From assembly GCF_028769735.1 (NCBI RefSeq), contig NC_088171.1, positions 140,513,917 to 140,577,916 on the forward strand: a stretch of 64,000 bases of DNA, in the 5' to 3' direction. A program made the position numbers and the translations under genes. How positions within the stretch are numbered: the first letter of the stretch is position 1; each line of letters begins with the position of its first letter. Shown piece by piece: positions 25,337 to 37,270 of the stretch. The stretch is from Zonotrichia leucophrys gambelii (Eukaryota; Chordata; Aves; Passeriformes; Passerellidae). The notes beneath the pieces are model-generated. The model did no database searches. It had not been told where the DNA came from and saw nothing but the letters and a program-made list of their open reading frames with translations.

Positions 25337-25849
25337 CTGCTTTTGCCTTTCATCTGGTGCAGCATCCTCACAAACCTCCAAAATCTCACACTCCCTAAAT
25401 CCCAACACTCTTGTGTGTCCTGCTTTTGCAAATCAAGGCTCTATAAATGGCAGTTTCCAAAATGATTTTTGTCACTTTTGGTATTTTCTTGTCTACAGGA
25501 ATATTTCAACGACCAAGGAATGGCTATGACAAATTGAAATCAGCATTGTCTCAGGAATTGTTGCAGATATTGGCCCTTGGCATTGGTCCCTTCGACTGCC
25601 TGCTCCAAAAAGCTTTAGTCTGTGTGTACCATAACAAAGCACCCAAATTTTTGAGAATCAAACTAGTATCAGTTGCCATCAGGTCTAGTTTTCAGTTATT
25701 AAAAACATACTACTAAAAATATATACCTTAATAGATAAATCATATATAGATAAAAAGGCAATATCTCCTCTCTCTTGCAGCATTGACCTGTCTTTTCCCA
25801 TTTAGCGAAGCTCTCCCTTATCATTCTTAAACTTTGCTTACTGCAGAAG

Positions 25850-26290
25850 GGTGAGAACCCTCACTTTGGGGTATTTGGAAAGGCTTTTTATGCACAGCCC
25901 TGTTAGATTCATTTTTCTGCTCATTGAAACCTTAAGCCTCTCAGTGTCTGTAATTTTGAAGTACCAGCAGGCTCAGCCACGTATGATGACACACAGACTG
26001 AATATTAATCAGCATTTTGCTCAGACCACAGTGATTTATGGCTGCTTTGCCATGTGCATCTGCCACACTGCACTGGAGGCAGTTTGCTTTTAAGCCCATT
26101 GATAAAATGGCTTATGACAATGACAATGACAATGACAATTGGCCCTTGAGAACTACATCTATATTAAAAAACCAAGTAATGCCAGCGAAAACTCCCAGGC
26201 ACTGAGGCTGACAGTCTCTAAAACGAAATTCATTTAATTTAATTCACCAAGAGGAATGCAGCGGCTTTGACAGCCCACCCCTGTCAGAGG
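25850..26290. promoter_or_regulatory. Possible conserved non-coding element
   Basis: This is unique, complex sequence without decayed-repeat signatures. It is rich in homeodomain-type ATTA/TAAT cores (for example gaatattaatcag and catttaatttaattcac), with a hexanucleotide run embedded at 26115-26138. The call rests only on its look. No alignment was made. Confidence 0.2.
26115..26138. repeat. (TGACAA)4 hexanucleotide repeat
   Basis: Four perfect tandem TGACAA units. The unit resembles the TGACA half-site of MEIS/TALE or nuclear-receptor factors, so the run could be a homotypic site array, or a plain microsatellite. Confidence 0.9.
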
Positions 26291-26469
26291 GTCCTGCCCC
26301 TCTGGCTTCACCTCTCCTGTTCCTGCCCCAGCCCCTTCCTCAGCCGTGGCTGCTCCTCATCAGTGCTGGCTCAGCCCAGCTCCCACACCCTCCCTGCAGC
26401 CACCCCAGCTTTTGTTCATCAGACAGGCAAAAATTTAACACCCATCCTGCTGAAAGTAGCCTGCTGATT

Positions 26470-26720
26470 TCAGAGGGAGCAGGATGTTGCCAAAGTAGTT
26501 TGATTATTCACTTCAAGTAATATTTTTATTTTTTAACAAAGGTGTTTACTTTTCAAACAAAGACCATTGGCTAAGCCATGGCAACGAGGGTGTCTGTGTA
26601 GCCAGCAAACACTTATTATGTGGCTGGGTGGTTTGGATGGTCTTGAATACATAATTAAATTTGTTTTTCCTTTCAGCTCCCTGTGGTGTGTTATTTTTTT
26701 ATATTTAAAAGTTATCCCAT
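26470..26720. promoter_or_regulatory. Possible conserved non-coding element
   Basis: This is complex AT-rich unique sequence with motif-like blocks: gtttacttttcaaacaaag (forkhead/SOX-like), accattggc (CCAAT-like) and acataattaaat (homeodomain-like). No coding frame is present. Conservation is not tested. Confidence 0.22.
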
Positions 26721-27408
26721 CTTGAAGACAACTGTTTTTTATTATTAAAAGGACAGTTTAAATGCACTTAGTAAAACCAAGTCTCTTTCCTTTTATGTTT
26801 CAATCTTTTTCCAACTAAAGAAGTCCTTTAGTGCCTATAACCAGCTTCTGCAGTCAAAATGTTTTTCTAAATATTTTCTAAAGGTCTAGAAGCCTTGTAC
26901 ACTTAATGTAATAAGGTCTTCATTTCCTGATCCTTAAAATATTCAGCATCAGCTTGTATGTGTTATACTGGATCAGCAAAATTGAGGCTATGGAGTGTTT
27001 CCCCTGCTGTAGAAGAAAGAATACTCCTCCTGGTACAGGTGAAAGGGAGCAGCACACAAATAAGTGACCAATACTGCAACAAGCTGAACTCCTGCAGTCC
27101 CAGTGGGATGCACCAGTGACTTTGAACCATGGTTTGTCAGCATGAGTGGACCCCTTTGTGGGGATACAAAGTCTGTCAAATTGGGTAGATGACTCAAAAG
27201 AGATGGGTGGAAATTCTCCAAGAACAAGTGTAGTGGGAACAATTTGAAGTGAAGATCAAACCCACAAATGTAGGGTTGGAGTATCTGGCAGTGAAAGCAG
27301 TACAGCAAAGTGAATTTGGAGATTATGACAGAGCTAAAATAAAATAAAAATATAAAATGTCATTTGCTTGTGAACCAACACCATTCTTTTCTAGATATTT
27401 TCTTTCAT

Positions 27409-27792
27409 TAGAATCACAGGATGTTTTGAGTTGGAAGAGACCTTTAAAGGTCATCTAGTGTATCCCCACTCTTCCATGGGCAGGGACAACTTGTACCATG
27501 CAGCCTGGTCTAGAGCACTTCCACCAACAGAGTATCCACAAGTTCCCTGAACAACCTCTTTCAGTGCCTCACCAACCTCACAGCAAAGCATTTCTTTATG
27601 TCCAACCTAAACCTACCTCCTTTCAGTTTAAAACCTTTGCCCTTTGCCATGTCACAACAGGCCTTGGTAAATGCTTCTCTCTGCATTTAAATCTTCCCCT
27701 TTATAAATTGAAAGTTTGCAATGAGGTCTCCCCAGAGCCCTCTCTTCTCCTGGCTGAGCAACCCACATCCCTCAGCATTTCTTCATCAGGAA
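27409..27792 (-). mobile_element. CR1 LINE fragment, 5'-truncated, minus strand
   Basis: On the plus strand it begins tagaatcacaggatg, then ttggaagagacctttaaa and ggtcatctagtgtatccc. This is the inverted CR1 3' end. Later blocks (ctttatgtccaacctaaac, cagtttaaaacctttgccc and caatgaggtctccccagag) follow the CR1 order through the 3' region into the end of ORF2. It breaks off near 27792. The 147-codon plus-strand frame here is antisense to the element and not a gene. Confidence 0.9.
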
Positions 27793-30700
27793 TGTATTTC
27801 AGGAGTGTTGGAGAGTCAGAGCAAGGTTCAGGGAGTGCAGCTAAGCTGGTGAAGGTCAGGCCTGGTGCCTCAGTGATAATAGATGAAAAGCACATATATG
27901 GAAAGTCTGAAGGAACTGGGTACCTAAAAAAAAAAAATTGAGGAGAACATGGCATGCTTCTTTTATATTAATATTGCCACAGGGAGGACAGGAAACCAGT
28001 GTCCCCCATGTTCACTAGGGGAGAGAATAAGTCTGTTCATAATCAAAGGCTTTATATTGGAAGAGAAAAAACCTTTACTTATATAAGGGCTCTGAAACAC
28101 TGAAAGTAATGTGTGAAAAACCTTTCACTGAATGTTTTCAAGAACAGGCAGATGACCCTCTGCTGAGGAGGATTTAGTGTGTTTGATCCTGCCTCAGTGC
28201 AGGTTATTGGGTTGTAGTTTTTGGTGAGTGTTTCTTTTTAGCTGCAAAGTTCTGTAATGTGCACTCTCCTTGGACAATCTGGGAGAAATTAGAGTTGAGT
28301 CCAAACAATCAGGCTGGGACTGATACTCATGTCTAGATGAAACAACCCAAATATGAAGGCGGAAATTCAACTAAGTAGCTACTATTAAAAAAAGACTATA
28401 AATAAATTGCCTAGAGTTTGAGACAGTCGCATTACTGTGGGAAACCATGAAAGAAAGGTTATTTTTAACTTTCCTGTTGGCTTTTCTATGGCAGTTGATC
28501 TGGTGATTTATTGAAACACATTTGTAATGATTTCACTAATATACATGACATGATGAAAAATGCCCTATTTAATGAGTTTTATGTGATTCATAACAAACTG
28601 CAGACAGTAAAAGCCTAATGACATTTTTAAATTCTACAGGACAAGAAAAAAATTCATTTTAAAAGCAGGAAACTAAATTCTGAGAAGCATTCCCTCTTTA
28701 ATTTTCCATTAAATCCAGGGAGATGTGATAATTTTAAAAGGTTCCCTAATTAAATGCTAGTCTATTGAGTCAATACTACAAGGAACTGAGAGTCAGTCAG
28801 GGATAAAACAAAAGCATGCAACTCTCTGGAATCTGTTGTTCACTGTCTTTTGGTCTTTGCCAAGCATGCTTTTGCTTAAAATTACTTCTCACATAACAAA
28901 ATAATATTATAACAGAAAGGAATAAAGTCAGCAAATGTAATGTTCTCTTTCTAAAATGTCATATCATGCCATAAGAGGCATTTAATTTAAAATCTAAGAG
29001 CGAGTTACAGTTATTTAAAAAACAGAATTAAGTTTTCCTTTGCACTCAGAGTCTTTCCCCATGTTGGTCCAAGTTATAAGTCTACACAACTAACTCAGCT
29101 AATTGCCCAGCCATTTGCTCATCTCCATTAAAATGGCTCAATACTTAGATAAAAATAGATAACAAATGGGCCACCCTTTTAAGGTTTGGATTTTTTTTTT
29201 CTTTACATGCTTAAGAGTGGGCTTTTGAACTTTTCCAAGTAAGAAGAAAGGAAGCTTGAATCTCTAGTGACTAGCTTACTATAGCTTTAATTCAAATCTG
29301 AATCTCCCATTAAGGTCATCTCTCTATGGTTTGAAGTTTTCCTTTTCAGTTAACCTCTGCATTGAACTGAATATTCCTCAGATTCCCTAATTAGTTACAG
29401 TTGGAGCTTTAGAGACTTTCAAGACTTTCCTCTTTGAGCAAGGAAGAAAAAGGTTCAAACAATGGTCAGGAAGCCCTAAAACCTCTTATCTCTCAGCAGT
29501 TCGATTAGACAAGAAGAGTACTGTCTTGATGGATTGAAAGTGCTCTGTACCAGATAAGAACAGGAAAGATAAGAACATTAGGACTTTTTTTTTTTTACAG
29601 AAGAAAGGACTGCTTTCCTTTTAAGCACTATCTTTTCTTCATTCATTTACACATTGCGGGAAAAACAGAATGTGTTTGCAATTAATATTTATATTTACAC
29701 ACTCATTGTGCCTCAATTCTTTAATAGACACAAGAGAATGATATAAGATTAAAAAATTGTCAAAACAGCCAAAGCTTACTAAGTGCCTCATTATATGTTG
29801 TGCAGCCTTAGTGATGCTGGAAAAGAAGGTAGAAAAGGTGATGGTATAACAATAAGCCAAAAATTACATTTGTTCAATGTATTCAGATTTAGATATAATA
29901 AAAAGTAAATATAGGTGTGAGAAAGACACTGGCTGCCCTGGAAGATGGTTGTGTAAATGTTCTGTTTATTTTTCTCCAGTCAGTGGGTTTGTTGTTGCTT
30001 TTCTGCCAGTTGCTTTCCATTAATGACTTTAGTTCTGAAAGGCCTTAGAAGGAAATTGTTTACAGATATTTTCCTTTGCTCTGACAGAAATATGAAGCCA
30101 TTTTCAATCAGCTTCCTCCTGTTCCGCATTTGTGGCCCAGCCATTTCCCCATTTAAGTCAATCAGGACCTAGCCATCCACTTAAACTGGAGCAGATGAAG
30201 TTCCTTACCTAGCAGTGGCTAAAGAGCCTGGGAGATGAATGTTTTCTATGAGCAAAAGGATATTTTAATAGCTCAGCTTTTTTCTAGTTGATTTGACTAT
30301 GTCTTCCAGTGCCAATACAGTGAAAGAGACCTTACAGTCCTCATTTTTAGGAGTCTCAGGGCTACATTTGTTCTCAGGTGGACTTTGGACACTTCGCATT
30401 AAACAGTTCCGCTCACAATTTTCCTAAGATCTCACAGTCATAATCCAATGTATATAACTTAAAAGGGAGAAACATCCTGATACAGCATAGAAAGCTTTTA
30501 GTGTATGGGGTACATTTTTTTCTGGTCATTGTTTAAGAGCTATTCTCTAGAGATTTCTTGTAGATTTATGGGAATCTATTTATCATTACATGACATTAAT
30601 TCAAATGTTTTCATTGAACCTACATACTTCTTGCCTCTACATTTATAATTGCACAGATTTATGATGCTGTGAAGTTCAGAAACTTGGGCAATCTGGTGCA

Positions 30701-31129
30701 GATTATGTTTGGGCCAAAGCAGCAGATTGCAGCCTCCTTTTCTAGAACTGCACATGAACTAACTGCAACAGCTGAGGTGGTCTGGGATCCACATCAAACT
30801 ACTTACACATGAACAAAGTTAACTGGAGAACTCAGAAAGATTTAGAGGAAATTGACTAAATTGTAAGTTTCATTCTATAATCACGTCTTAATTACATTTC
30901 ACTTATCAGCTCCTGCTGGCTTTTGATGAATCCAATGGAGGAGCTGGTTTACATGCATGCCTTTTGTCCTTGCAGAAAAGTAAAGAAATGATCAAAACTT
31001 CAGGAGAAATCTGGCTCTGCTGGGAGGGTCAGCAGTCAGTGGCAAAACTCCTGCATGCTTCAGCAGAGTGAAGTCTTTGTGCTGTGATCTACTCACAGGC
31101 AGTTACAACAACAAAGCAGAAAAATGCTT

Positions 31130-31310
31130 TGGCTATTGAAACATGGGGAGGAAGGAGCTGGAGAGGATTTCTGTAGGGTGGTGGAAGACAAGTGACAGCA
31201 ATGAGGATGAAGAGGCAAAAGAGCTAAAGAAAAGGAGGAGGCAGAGCGTGGAGCAGAGGCAACAGGACAGCTGTGAGAAGAGGCAGGGGTGAGGAAAATT
31301 GAGAGTGGAA
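31130..31310. repeat. Purine-rich (GA-rich) low-complexity tract
   Basis: The plus strand is dominated by A and G (gaggatgaag, aaaggaggagg, ggagcagagg and similar). It is an imperfect polypurine tract, not a clean microsatellite. Confidence 0.6.
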
Positions 31311-32484
31311 CTGAAATAAGTGGAGTTGCTTTTCAGATCAAAGAAGGGAGTGTATTTTAAATTGGTTCCTTCAAGGAAATGACTGTGGTGTGATGGGTGA
31401 ATGAGAGGGTTAAAAGTCTTCAGACAGACAATAGGCATAAAAGACCTTACCTTGTATTTCGTCCAAATCAACCCTGCCAGAACAGTTCATCCCACCTCTG
31501 GCTTGCTCCCAAGGAACTTTTTCCTTCACAACTCTCACAGACGGACTGGAGTTGAACCATGAGGCAATTGAACAGAAAAGTACAATCCATAGGACAGTGT
31601 CTGAGGGCCTCTTTCCTTAGGACACCACAGCCTATGACACATGGTCCATCATGTCCTGTACCAAAATGTTGGCTTCTCATATAAAGAGGTGAGAGAAGAG
31701 TGGAGCTGAGGGCCCTAAAGTCTGTAAGAAGGAGCACCTGCATGCAGTATGTGGAATAGATGATCTCTGCCCATATGAGAGGACATGTGGTTCTCTGCAT
31801 GCTGCTGTGATGCTTCCTGCAGCAGCAGCAAATACCACAGCACTGCGCTGGCGTTTGAGGTCCGACATTTAGGTTGTGACTGTCCCATTGAGCCACACAC
31901 ACCTGGGACTGTCCTTGGGCATTGGGGCCAGCTGGTGTGCAATGACTTGCACTTGTACTTTTCTATCTTCCAAACCTACAGATGAGCTTGTCAAAGAGAG
32001 ACAAAGAGATTCTCCTGACTCCCAAAGCAAAGACAAATCTGCACCCAGACTTGGTCAGCAGTGCTCCCAGACATGTGCTAGTTCCTCTGATTGTTTCTCA
32101 TCTTGGAAAAAGCTAATTAGGTCAAAATCTTGCCAGAAACTAGTCTACTGACTGAACAGAACAGATGGGGGGGATCACTGAGACTATGAACACTGTTTGT
32201 GTGTTTAACTCAGCATTATAGAATAATGCTGTTTCTCTGTGAGTTACTCATATTGATTACTCTGAGAAGAATCCTTCACAGGTTATTTTAAGTATTTGTA
32301 ACTTCAGTAGCAATAGGAGTCTGGGCATCTTTTTGCACCTCAGGATGTGATCCCACACCGCAGTGTGAAAAACAAGCGTATTTCCAAATGCCTTGGAGGG
32401 AATTTGATGAGTCCAGTTCTCCAAACCTGGACCCCTTTGCAGGACCCAAGGCTGTAGAGCCCACAGACATGCTCTTCATTGAAG

Positions 32485-32498
32485 CCACCAGGAGGCAC
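32485..32498 (+). promoter_or_regulatory. CTCF-like core motif
   Basis: The site CCACCAGGAGGCAC matches the common vertebrate CTCF core CCASYAGRKGGCRS at 13 of 14 positions. A single motif match is expected by chance at some rate in a 64-kb window, so occupancy is only a possibility. Confidence 0.3.
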
Positions 32499-35400
32499 AT
32501 GCTCCTGGATCTGTGTGTGGTAGCCTAGACCTGCACAGTCACCAGGAGCAGCAGCAGCTTAGAAGGTGGCTTCAGGAACAGAGAGATTCCTCATTGTTTC
32601 TGTCGGGTGCCAGAGAAATCCCTGGTTTAGCATGTCCCCGTTCTCACAGCTGGAGAGTTGGCAATTGCCTTCCTTCCTTGGCTGCTAGCCAGCACTGAGT
32701 CAGATGGGACTAAGAAATACCACTTCACATGCACTCCTGTTGCTGCCTTTCCATTCACAAATGTAAAAACATCCTTAATTTTTTCTGACAAAAATGTAAA
32801 CAAGGAGACTGGCTGGCCCAGGGGATGTGTAATAGGATATGAAGCCTTTCACCTCTGTCTTATGAACAGAACATCATACCCCTCTGATGTACATTCTGTG
32901 GCTTGTGAGAAGAGAGCTGGTGGTCTGAGCCTCAGTGTCATGTGTCTGCTCCAGGCAGCCACAGGATTTGGGACTGATTAGCCTCTGTGTGGGCAGCCCC
33001 CACAGAGGGTCTGGTGATGAACTGGTGCCTCCTGTGCAGAGATAAAACACACTGATTGTACAAGGGAAACTGCTCTCAGGGACGCTGGCCTCACTTTTGT
33101 CCCCTGACTAGTAGCCCATCTTTAACCATCTGTAGGAAGGCTAATCATGAGCATGAATTGACTTACAAGACTGTAATGAAAGCACTGTAAATCATACATC
33201 TGCATTTTTAGTCACTCAGATATGCAGTACTGTATCTGGCAAGGTTGTTTTGATGTGTAAAGGAGGAGCTTTAATGAAACTGATGCCAAAATCTCTCATT
33301 GCATCCCCTGGCTCTGAACAGTCCTGCAGTGCCTCTGAGTGCAGCACCTGCAGAGCTGCTGCTGTCCCTGCAGCCAGGTGAGGGAATCCCTCCTGCCTTG
33401 TGCTCCTGTCTCTGCAACAGGAGGGATGTGTGCCTAACCTTTGCAAACAGCAGGGCCAGCCCCTTCCACAGTGCCCAGAAGGAATGCCTCCAGCCTCAGC
33501 ATTTCTGGTTCAGGACTCTGAGCTTAGTCCATGTGCTGAGGCTGTATCCACCATCTATGAAGGGAAATTCCCAAACTCAGCAATATTAGTAGGTTTCATC
33601 TACTTTTTGCTTATACCTGTTAAGTACATGAAAAATATCTGCAAATGCTTCTGTTTGTGTTACTCTTTTAAAATACAGTCCTCACATTCCTGTTGATGCA
33701 CCAGTGTCTGGGGATACTCTTGAGTTCTGCCCTGTCTTCAGAATGCTTCCAACTTGGGTGCAACTGAGCTGAATTTTGTTAGATTCTGGGTTGTTCTACA
33801 AGTAAATATCTAAATTTAAACTGGATGTGTGAGTGGCTATTTATAGCTGGGCTTATCCACGCTGGGCTCTTAGTGCCTCTTGACATAGGCAAATGCACTA
33901 AATTAGGGCCAGGTGTATTTCTGCAGGCACTTTTCACTAATAATAGAGGTCTCCTTACCTACAAACAATCAAGTAGAAAAGAATTGTAAGAGAAAATACT
34001 TGGACACAAATTTTCCATTAGCTTCCATTAGCTGTGGTGGTGGGTCAGGCTATTGCAGCTCCTTTTTGTTCAGCTCTGCTCTCCTGCCAGATGCTGCTGC
34101 CTTGAGAAGAGTCCTCAGCTGCTTCAGCAGAGCATCTGATGGCTTGGCTCCAAACCACCTCCTGCAGAAGTTCAAACTGAGCTCTCAGAGTTGAATGAGC
34201 TCTGGGGGAGAGTGGAATAATATCTTGAGCTACATCATCTGTTCACTAAATGGATTTATCTAGACCTTGAATTCAAAAGGAATCCAAAGAAAGTCATTGT
34301 GCTAAGAAGGAAGCAAAAATAAGCTGACTATTCTAAGTCTAGGACTGCAGATTTTCTCTGGATCCAATTCCAACATTCTCTCATTATTCCACTCCCTTTT
34401 CCCCTGTTCACAGCACTAATTTGCCCTCATTTATCCAGAAGTCCGGTCTCCTCTTGTGTTAAATGCAAGAAAACAGCAAAGATGACACAGTATTGGGCAC
34501 AGTAACATGCAGAAGTAGGTGAGACTTTTCATCAAGACTAGAAAGAAGGGGGTAATAAAAATGTCTCACATAGGAGTATTCAGATTGTGGGTCTTCAGAC
34601 ACAGCACACAGCTGTTTTCTGATCTTACTGGTGAGAGTGAGCACTTGGTGGATGTGTTAACATGATAACTGAGGGACCAAATGCACTGATAAACGTCAGC
34701 TAACCATCCCCTCATATAATCTGATTGAACTAAATTAGTCTGAACCTTGACATAGTGCAGCCAAAGGATCTGCAAAGGCATCAACATCCTCTCTGTAGGA
34801 TCCACAAGTATTGGTTTTCCCAGCCAGACAGAAGAAGACAATCCAGGACATTGTGAGAAAAGCACCAGCTGGGCTGCCAGTTGTCTGACTGGGAACATGG
34901 GATGTCAAAACTCCCTAAAAACCCCAGTCCTCTAGAGATTTTTATTTCTTTTATTTAAATTATTTTTAGATAAGTAATTCAAATCAATTCAATTCCTAGC
35001 CATCTGCTTCTCTTAATAACCCTGATATTCATTGCCCTCACATTTATTTAGTCTAAGTTTCTTGCTAATATTCTGCCCACACTGTAGATTTCAGGAATTT
35101 GATTTAAACAAATAAAATAAATATTTGTTGATAATTTAATTACAGTAAGAAACCCCAGGCTTCTTGATAATTTTGAGGAGAGCAAAAAGGTCAGAAATTA
35201 GATCTGAGAAAGTTCTTAAGAAGCCAAGTTTAAGAATATATATTTCAGTGGTCACTTAATGCTTGGCAATGCTTAAGACTCACCCTGTTCAGTTTGAATA
35301 TGGAATATTTCATCCCAAATACTCTGGGAAAGAACTTCCACTCTTTGTAGGCCCCCAAGTTCTGTGTTTGTGTTTGCATCAGGCCACAGATCCCACTGAA

Positions 35401-36472
35401 AAGCATAGGGAACCTGACCTGGCCAGATGGATTGGGTATTTTCTTATAGGCAAAGCCATGAATTTGAGTCCCTTCAATCCAAACTATCTAATGTGTCAGT
35501 GGCCCATTGACACAACTGTGATACAAAAGGTAGATGTAATGCCAAGGTCGGAAATTTCCTTGTCACAACCCTTCAGACTTGGTGAAAGAACCACCTGAGC
35601 TGGTTCAGAGGACAGTCTTGATTTGTAGAAAGGGTTGAGAACCCAATCCTGCTTTTTGCAGTGTGTTTCATACTCGATTCATATAGATACACAAATAGAT
35701 ATACAGAACCTCACTCTGCTGAAGTGTCTCTGTACTGAAGAGCACTGAGGATGTGTTCAAGGGAAATGGTTTAAGGTGTTATGGCACTCTGTTACTACTG
35801 CTCCTCCTCTAAGGACAAATGAACAAATGCAAATGAACATTAATGAACAAAGCAAAGCTGGAAAAACAGTGTTTTCTCAGGCCTCAGCCATTTCAGTGAA
35901 AATTGTTTTATTTATTTGAATATACCTTTCTATCACAGGAATGAGTTGTTAATTCCAGGAATGGAGTAGAGTGGAGGACTCAAATTTCAGCAGACAGATT
36001 TGTTAACCTTTTCCTTACCTCTTCCATGGTCTCTTCAAGTTTAGTCTCTGACAGCCTTATGCCTAAATTTAATATTGTCGTTTCTACTTTGCTACTGCTT
36101 ACAGCAAGATCAGATAACCCCAAACGTAGTCCTTGATATTTCATCACCAAAATTTTCCACTAACCAAAAAACAAGATAAGCACCGTCTCTAAATTACTTA
36201 AAATGCTAGGACAGGATAAAAATATTTATTCTCCTTCCCAAAAGGCCCTGTAAAGCTGTCTGATCTTAGCTTTGTTTAGCTCCAGTTAGAAAGCTTCCCC
36301 TGTGTCTCTTTAGTTGCCTCCTCAGTGGATGCTGCCAGTAACTCCAAGACTGAAATCCTTTCACTGCAACCAAGAAAGATCAGTGTCTGGAAAATCCACA
36401 TCAAATTCCTGAGTTTGGGGCCCATAGCCATGCGGGCAGAATATCCTGCAAAACCCACAGAGATTGGACACA

Positions 36473-36563
36473 CAAATCTATGCCCTGCAATACAGATTTT
36501 CTCTTGTACAGCTTGTGTACGATGCTGTACAAGAGAAAATCTGTATTGCAGGGCATAGATTTG
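36473..36563. repeat. Perfect 40-bp inverted repeat (foldback hairpin)
   Basis: The left arm 36473-36512 and right arm 36524-36563 are exact reverse complements over all 40 bases, with an 11-base spacer (ttgtgtacgat, 36513-36523). The first unpaired positions outside are 36472 (A) and 36564 (C). Identity of the arms in otherwise unique, slowly decaying DNA implies either a recent origin or ongoing gene conversion between arms. It carries no terminal motifs or target duplication typical of a DNA transposon. It could fold as RNA, but a mismatch-free 40-bp stem is not typical of an animal microRNA precursor. Confidence 0.95.
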
Positions 36564-36590
36564 CTCTTGTACAGCATGTGTGTCACGATG
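36564..36590. repeat. Third, direct partial copy next to the hairpin
   Basis: Bases 36564-36575 (ctcttgtacagc) repeat exactly the end of the hairpin's left arm (36501-36512). The following atgtgtgtcacgatg resembles the spacer start ttgtgtacgatg with one substitution and a short indel. So the region is organised as forward copy, inverted copy, forward partial copy, as expected if an inverted segment was inserted by template switching. Confidence 0.85.
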
Positions 36591-36599
36591 GTCATGATC

Positions 36600-37270
36600 T
36601 CCTTCTGCTCTTAGGGAGATGTTAAAGTTCGCTTCATTTAAGCATTCATAAGTTTTGAGGTGTTAATTGATAGCCTGCAGTGCTTTGAGCCCTCGATGTT
36701 TTTGCCACCCATCTGTTTTGCCTCCTGTTTGTTAACACAGCTGGTGAAATTCATATGCAGGAACCCACTTCATCCCAGGGTTCTTTAAAATCCCAACCTC
36801 TGAATGTCCAATTAAACCAATCGAAACCAATTAGGGAATGTGCAGTTAAAACAATCAACGCTGCAAGGCAACCTTTGGAAAGGCAATGCTGACTGGTGTG
36901 TTTTTGTGCACACACTGATTTATTAGGTTATACAGTGATAAGATAAAATTGCAGTGAGCCTGGTGGGAAACCCAGAGGTCATGATCTCTACATTATCAGC
37001 GAGTTTATCTGATCTATATCATGAGGGCTTAATGGTAACTGTTGTTTTTTAAAACAGTACCTTTTGTTCTCTCTTAATGTACTTCGTGTTGTCTTTGGAC
37101 AGCAATCTAAACAGTCACAGCCACCTGATGATAAGTGTTGGCAAGGTGATAATCAGTTTGCTTGCCTTATAATCCCTACAGGAACAGATGGATTAAAAAA
37201 ATTTAAAGGGTGTTATAAATTACAGTAGGGTAATAATGACAGGTCAATTGTTTGTGATGAGAGATAAGGT
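36600..37270. promoter_or_regulatory. Candidate enhancer with clustered GATA motifs
   Basis: This is unique, non-repetitive sequence with a cluster of GATA-type sites: GATAAGATAA at 36937-36946 (two overlapping sites), TTATCA at 36993-36998, TTATCT at 37005-37010 and AGATAAG at 37262-37268. Two CCAAT-type boxes lie at about 36815-36835, and a gtttgttaacaca block sits near 36727. There is no coding frame. Function is inferred from motif clustering only. Confidence 0.33.

Larger units (their letters stand above)
22186..27408. other. Non-coding sequence with possible conserved elements
   Basis: No coding gene is recognised. Frames up to 132 codons exist but have no domain content. The stretch from about 22470 to 22950 has overlapping frames on both strands, consistent with moderate GC content rather than coding. 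Two enhancer-like blocks and two simple repeats are listed separately. Confidence 0.6.
27793..36472. other. Non-coding unique sequence
   Basis: No gene is recognised. The longest frames (144 codons on the minus strand at 31468-31902; 111 codons on the plus strand at 35263-35598) have no domain and no splice-site context. The stretch around 28600-29200 is AT-rich, complex and enhancer-like, but unproven. A purine-rich tract and a CTCF-like site are listed separately. Confidence 0.6.

Noticed and set aside
27498..27941. 147-codon plus-strand frame.
   Set aside because: It is antisense to a CR1 LINE fragment over most of its length.
29586..29602. Poly-T followed by ACAG, resembling a splice acceptor.
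   Set aside because: Downstream frames are short and AT-rich with no conserved coding content.
31468..31902. 144-codon minus-strand frame with many cysteines.
   Set aside because: No domain, no neighbouring exon, and overlapping frames on both strands. Codon content looks random. I cannot match it to a protein or a repeat family.
36473..36563. MicroRNA precursor interpretation of the hairpin.
   Set aside because: The stem is 40 bp with no mismatch or bulge and the sequence matches no microRNA I know. A recent inverted duplication explains it better.
36473..36563. Rho-independent terminator or bacterial attachment site interpretation of the hairpin.
   Set aside because: The context is vertebrate nuclear DNA. 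The stem is AT-rich and is not followed by a T run.
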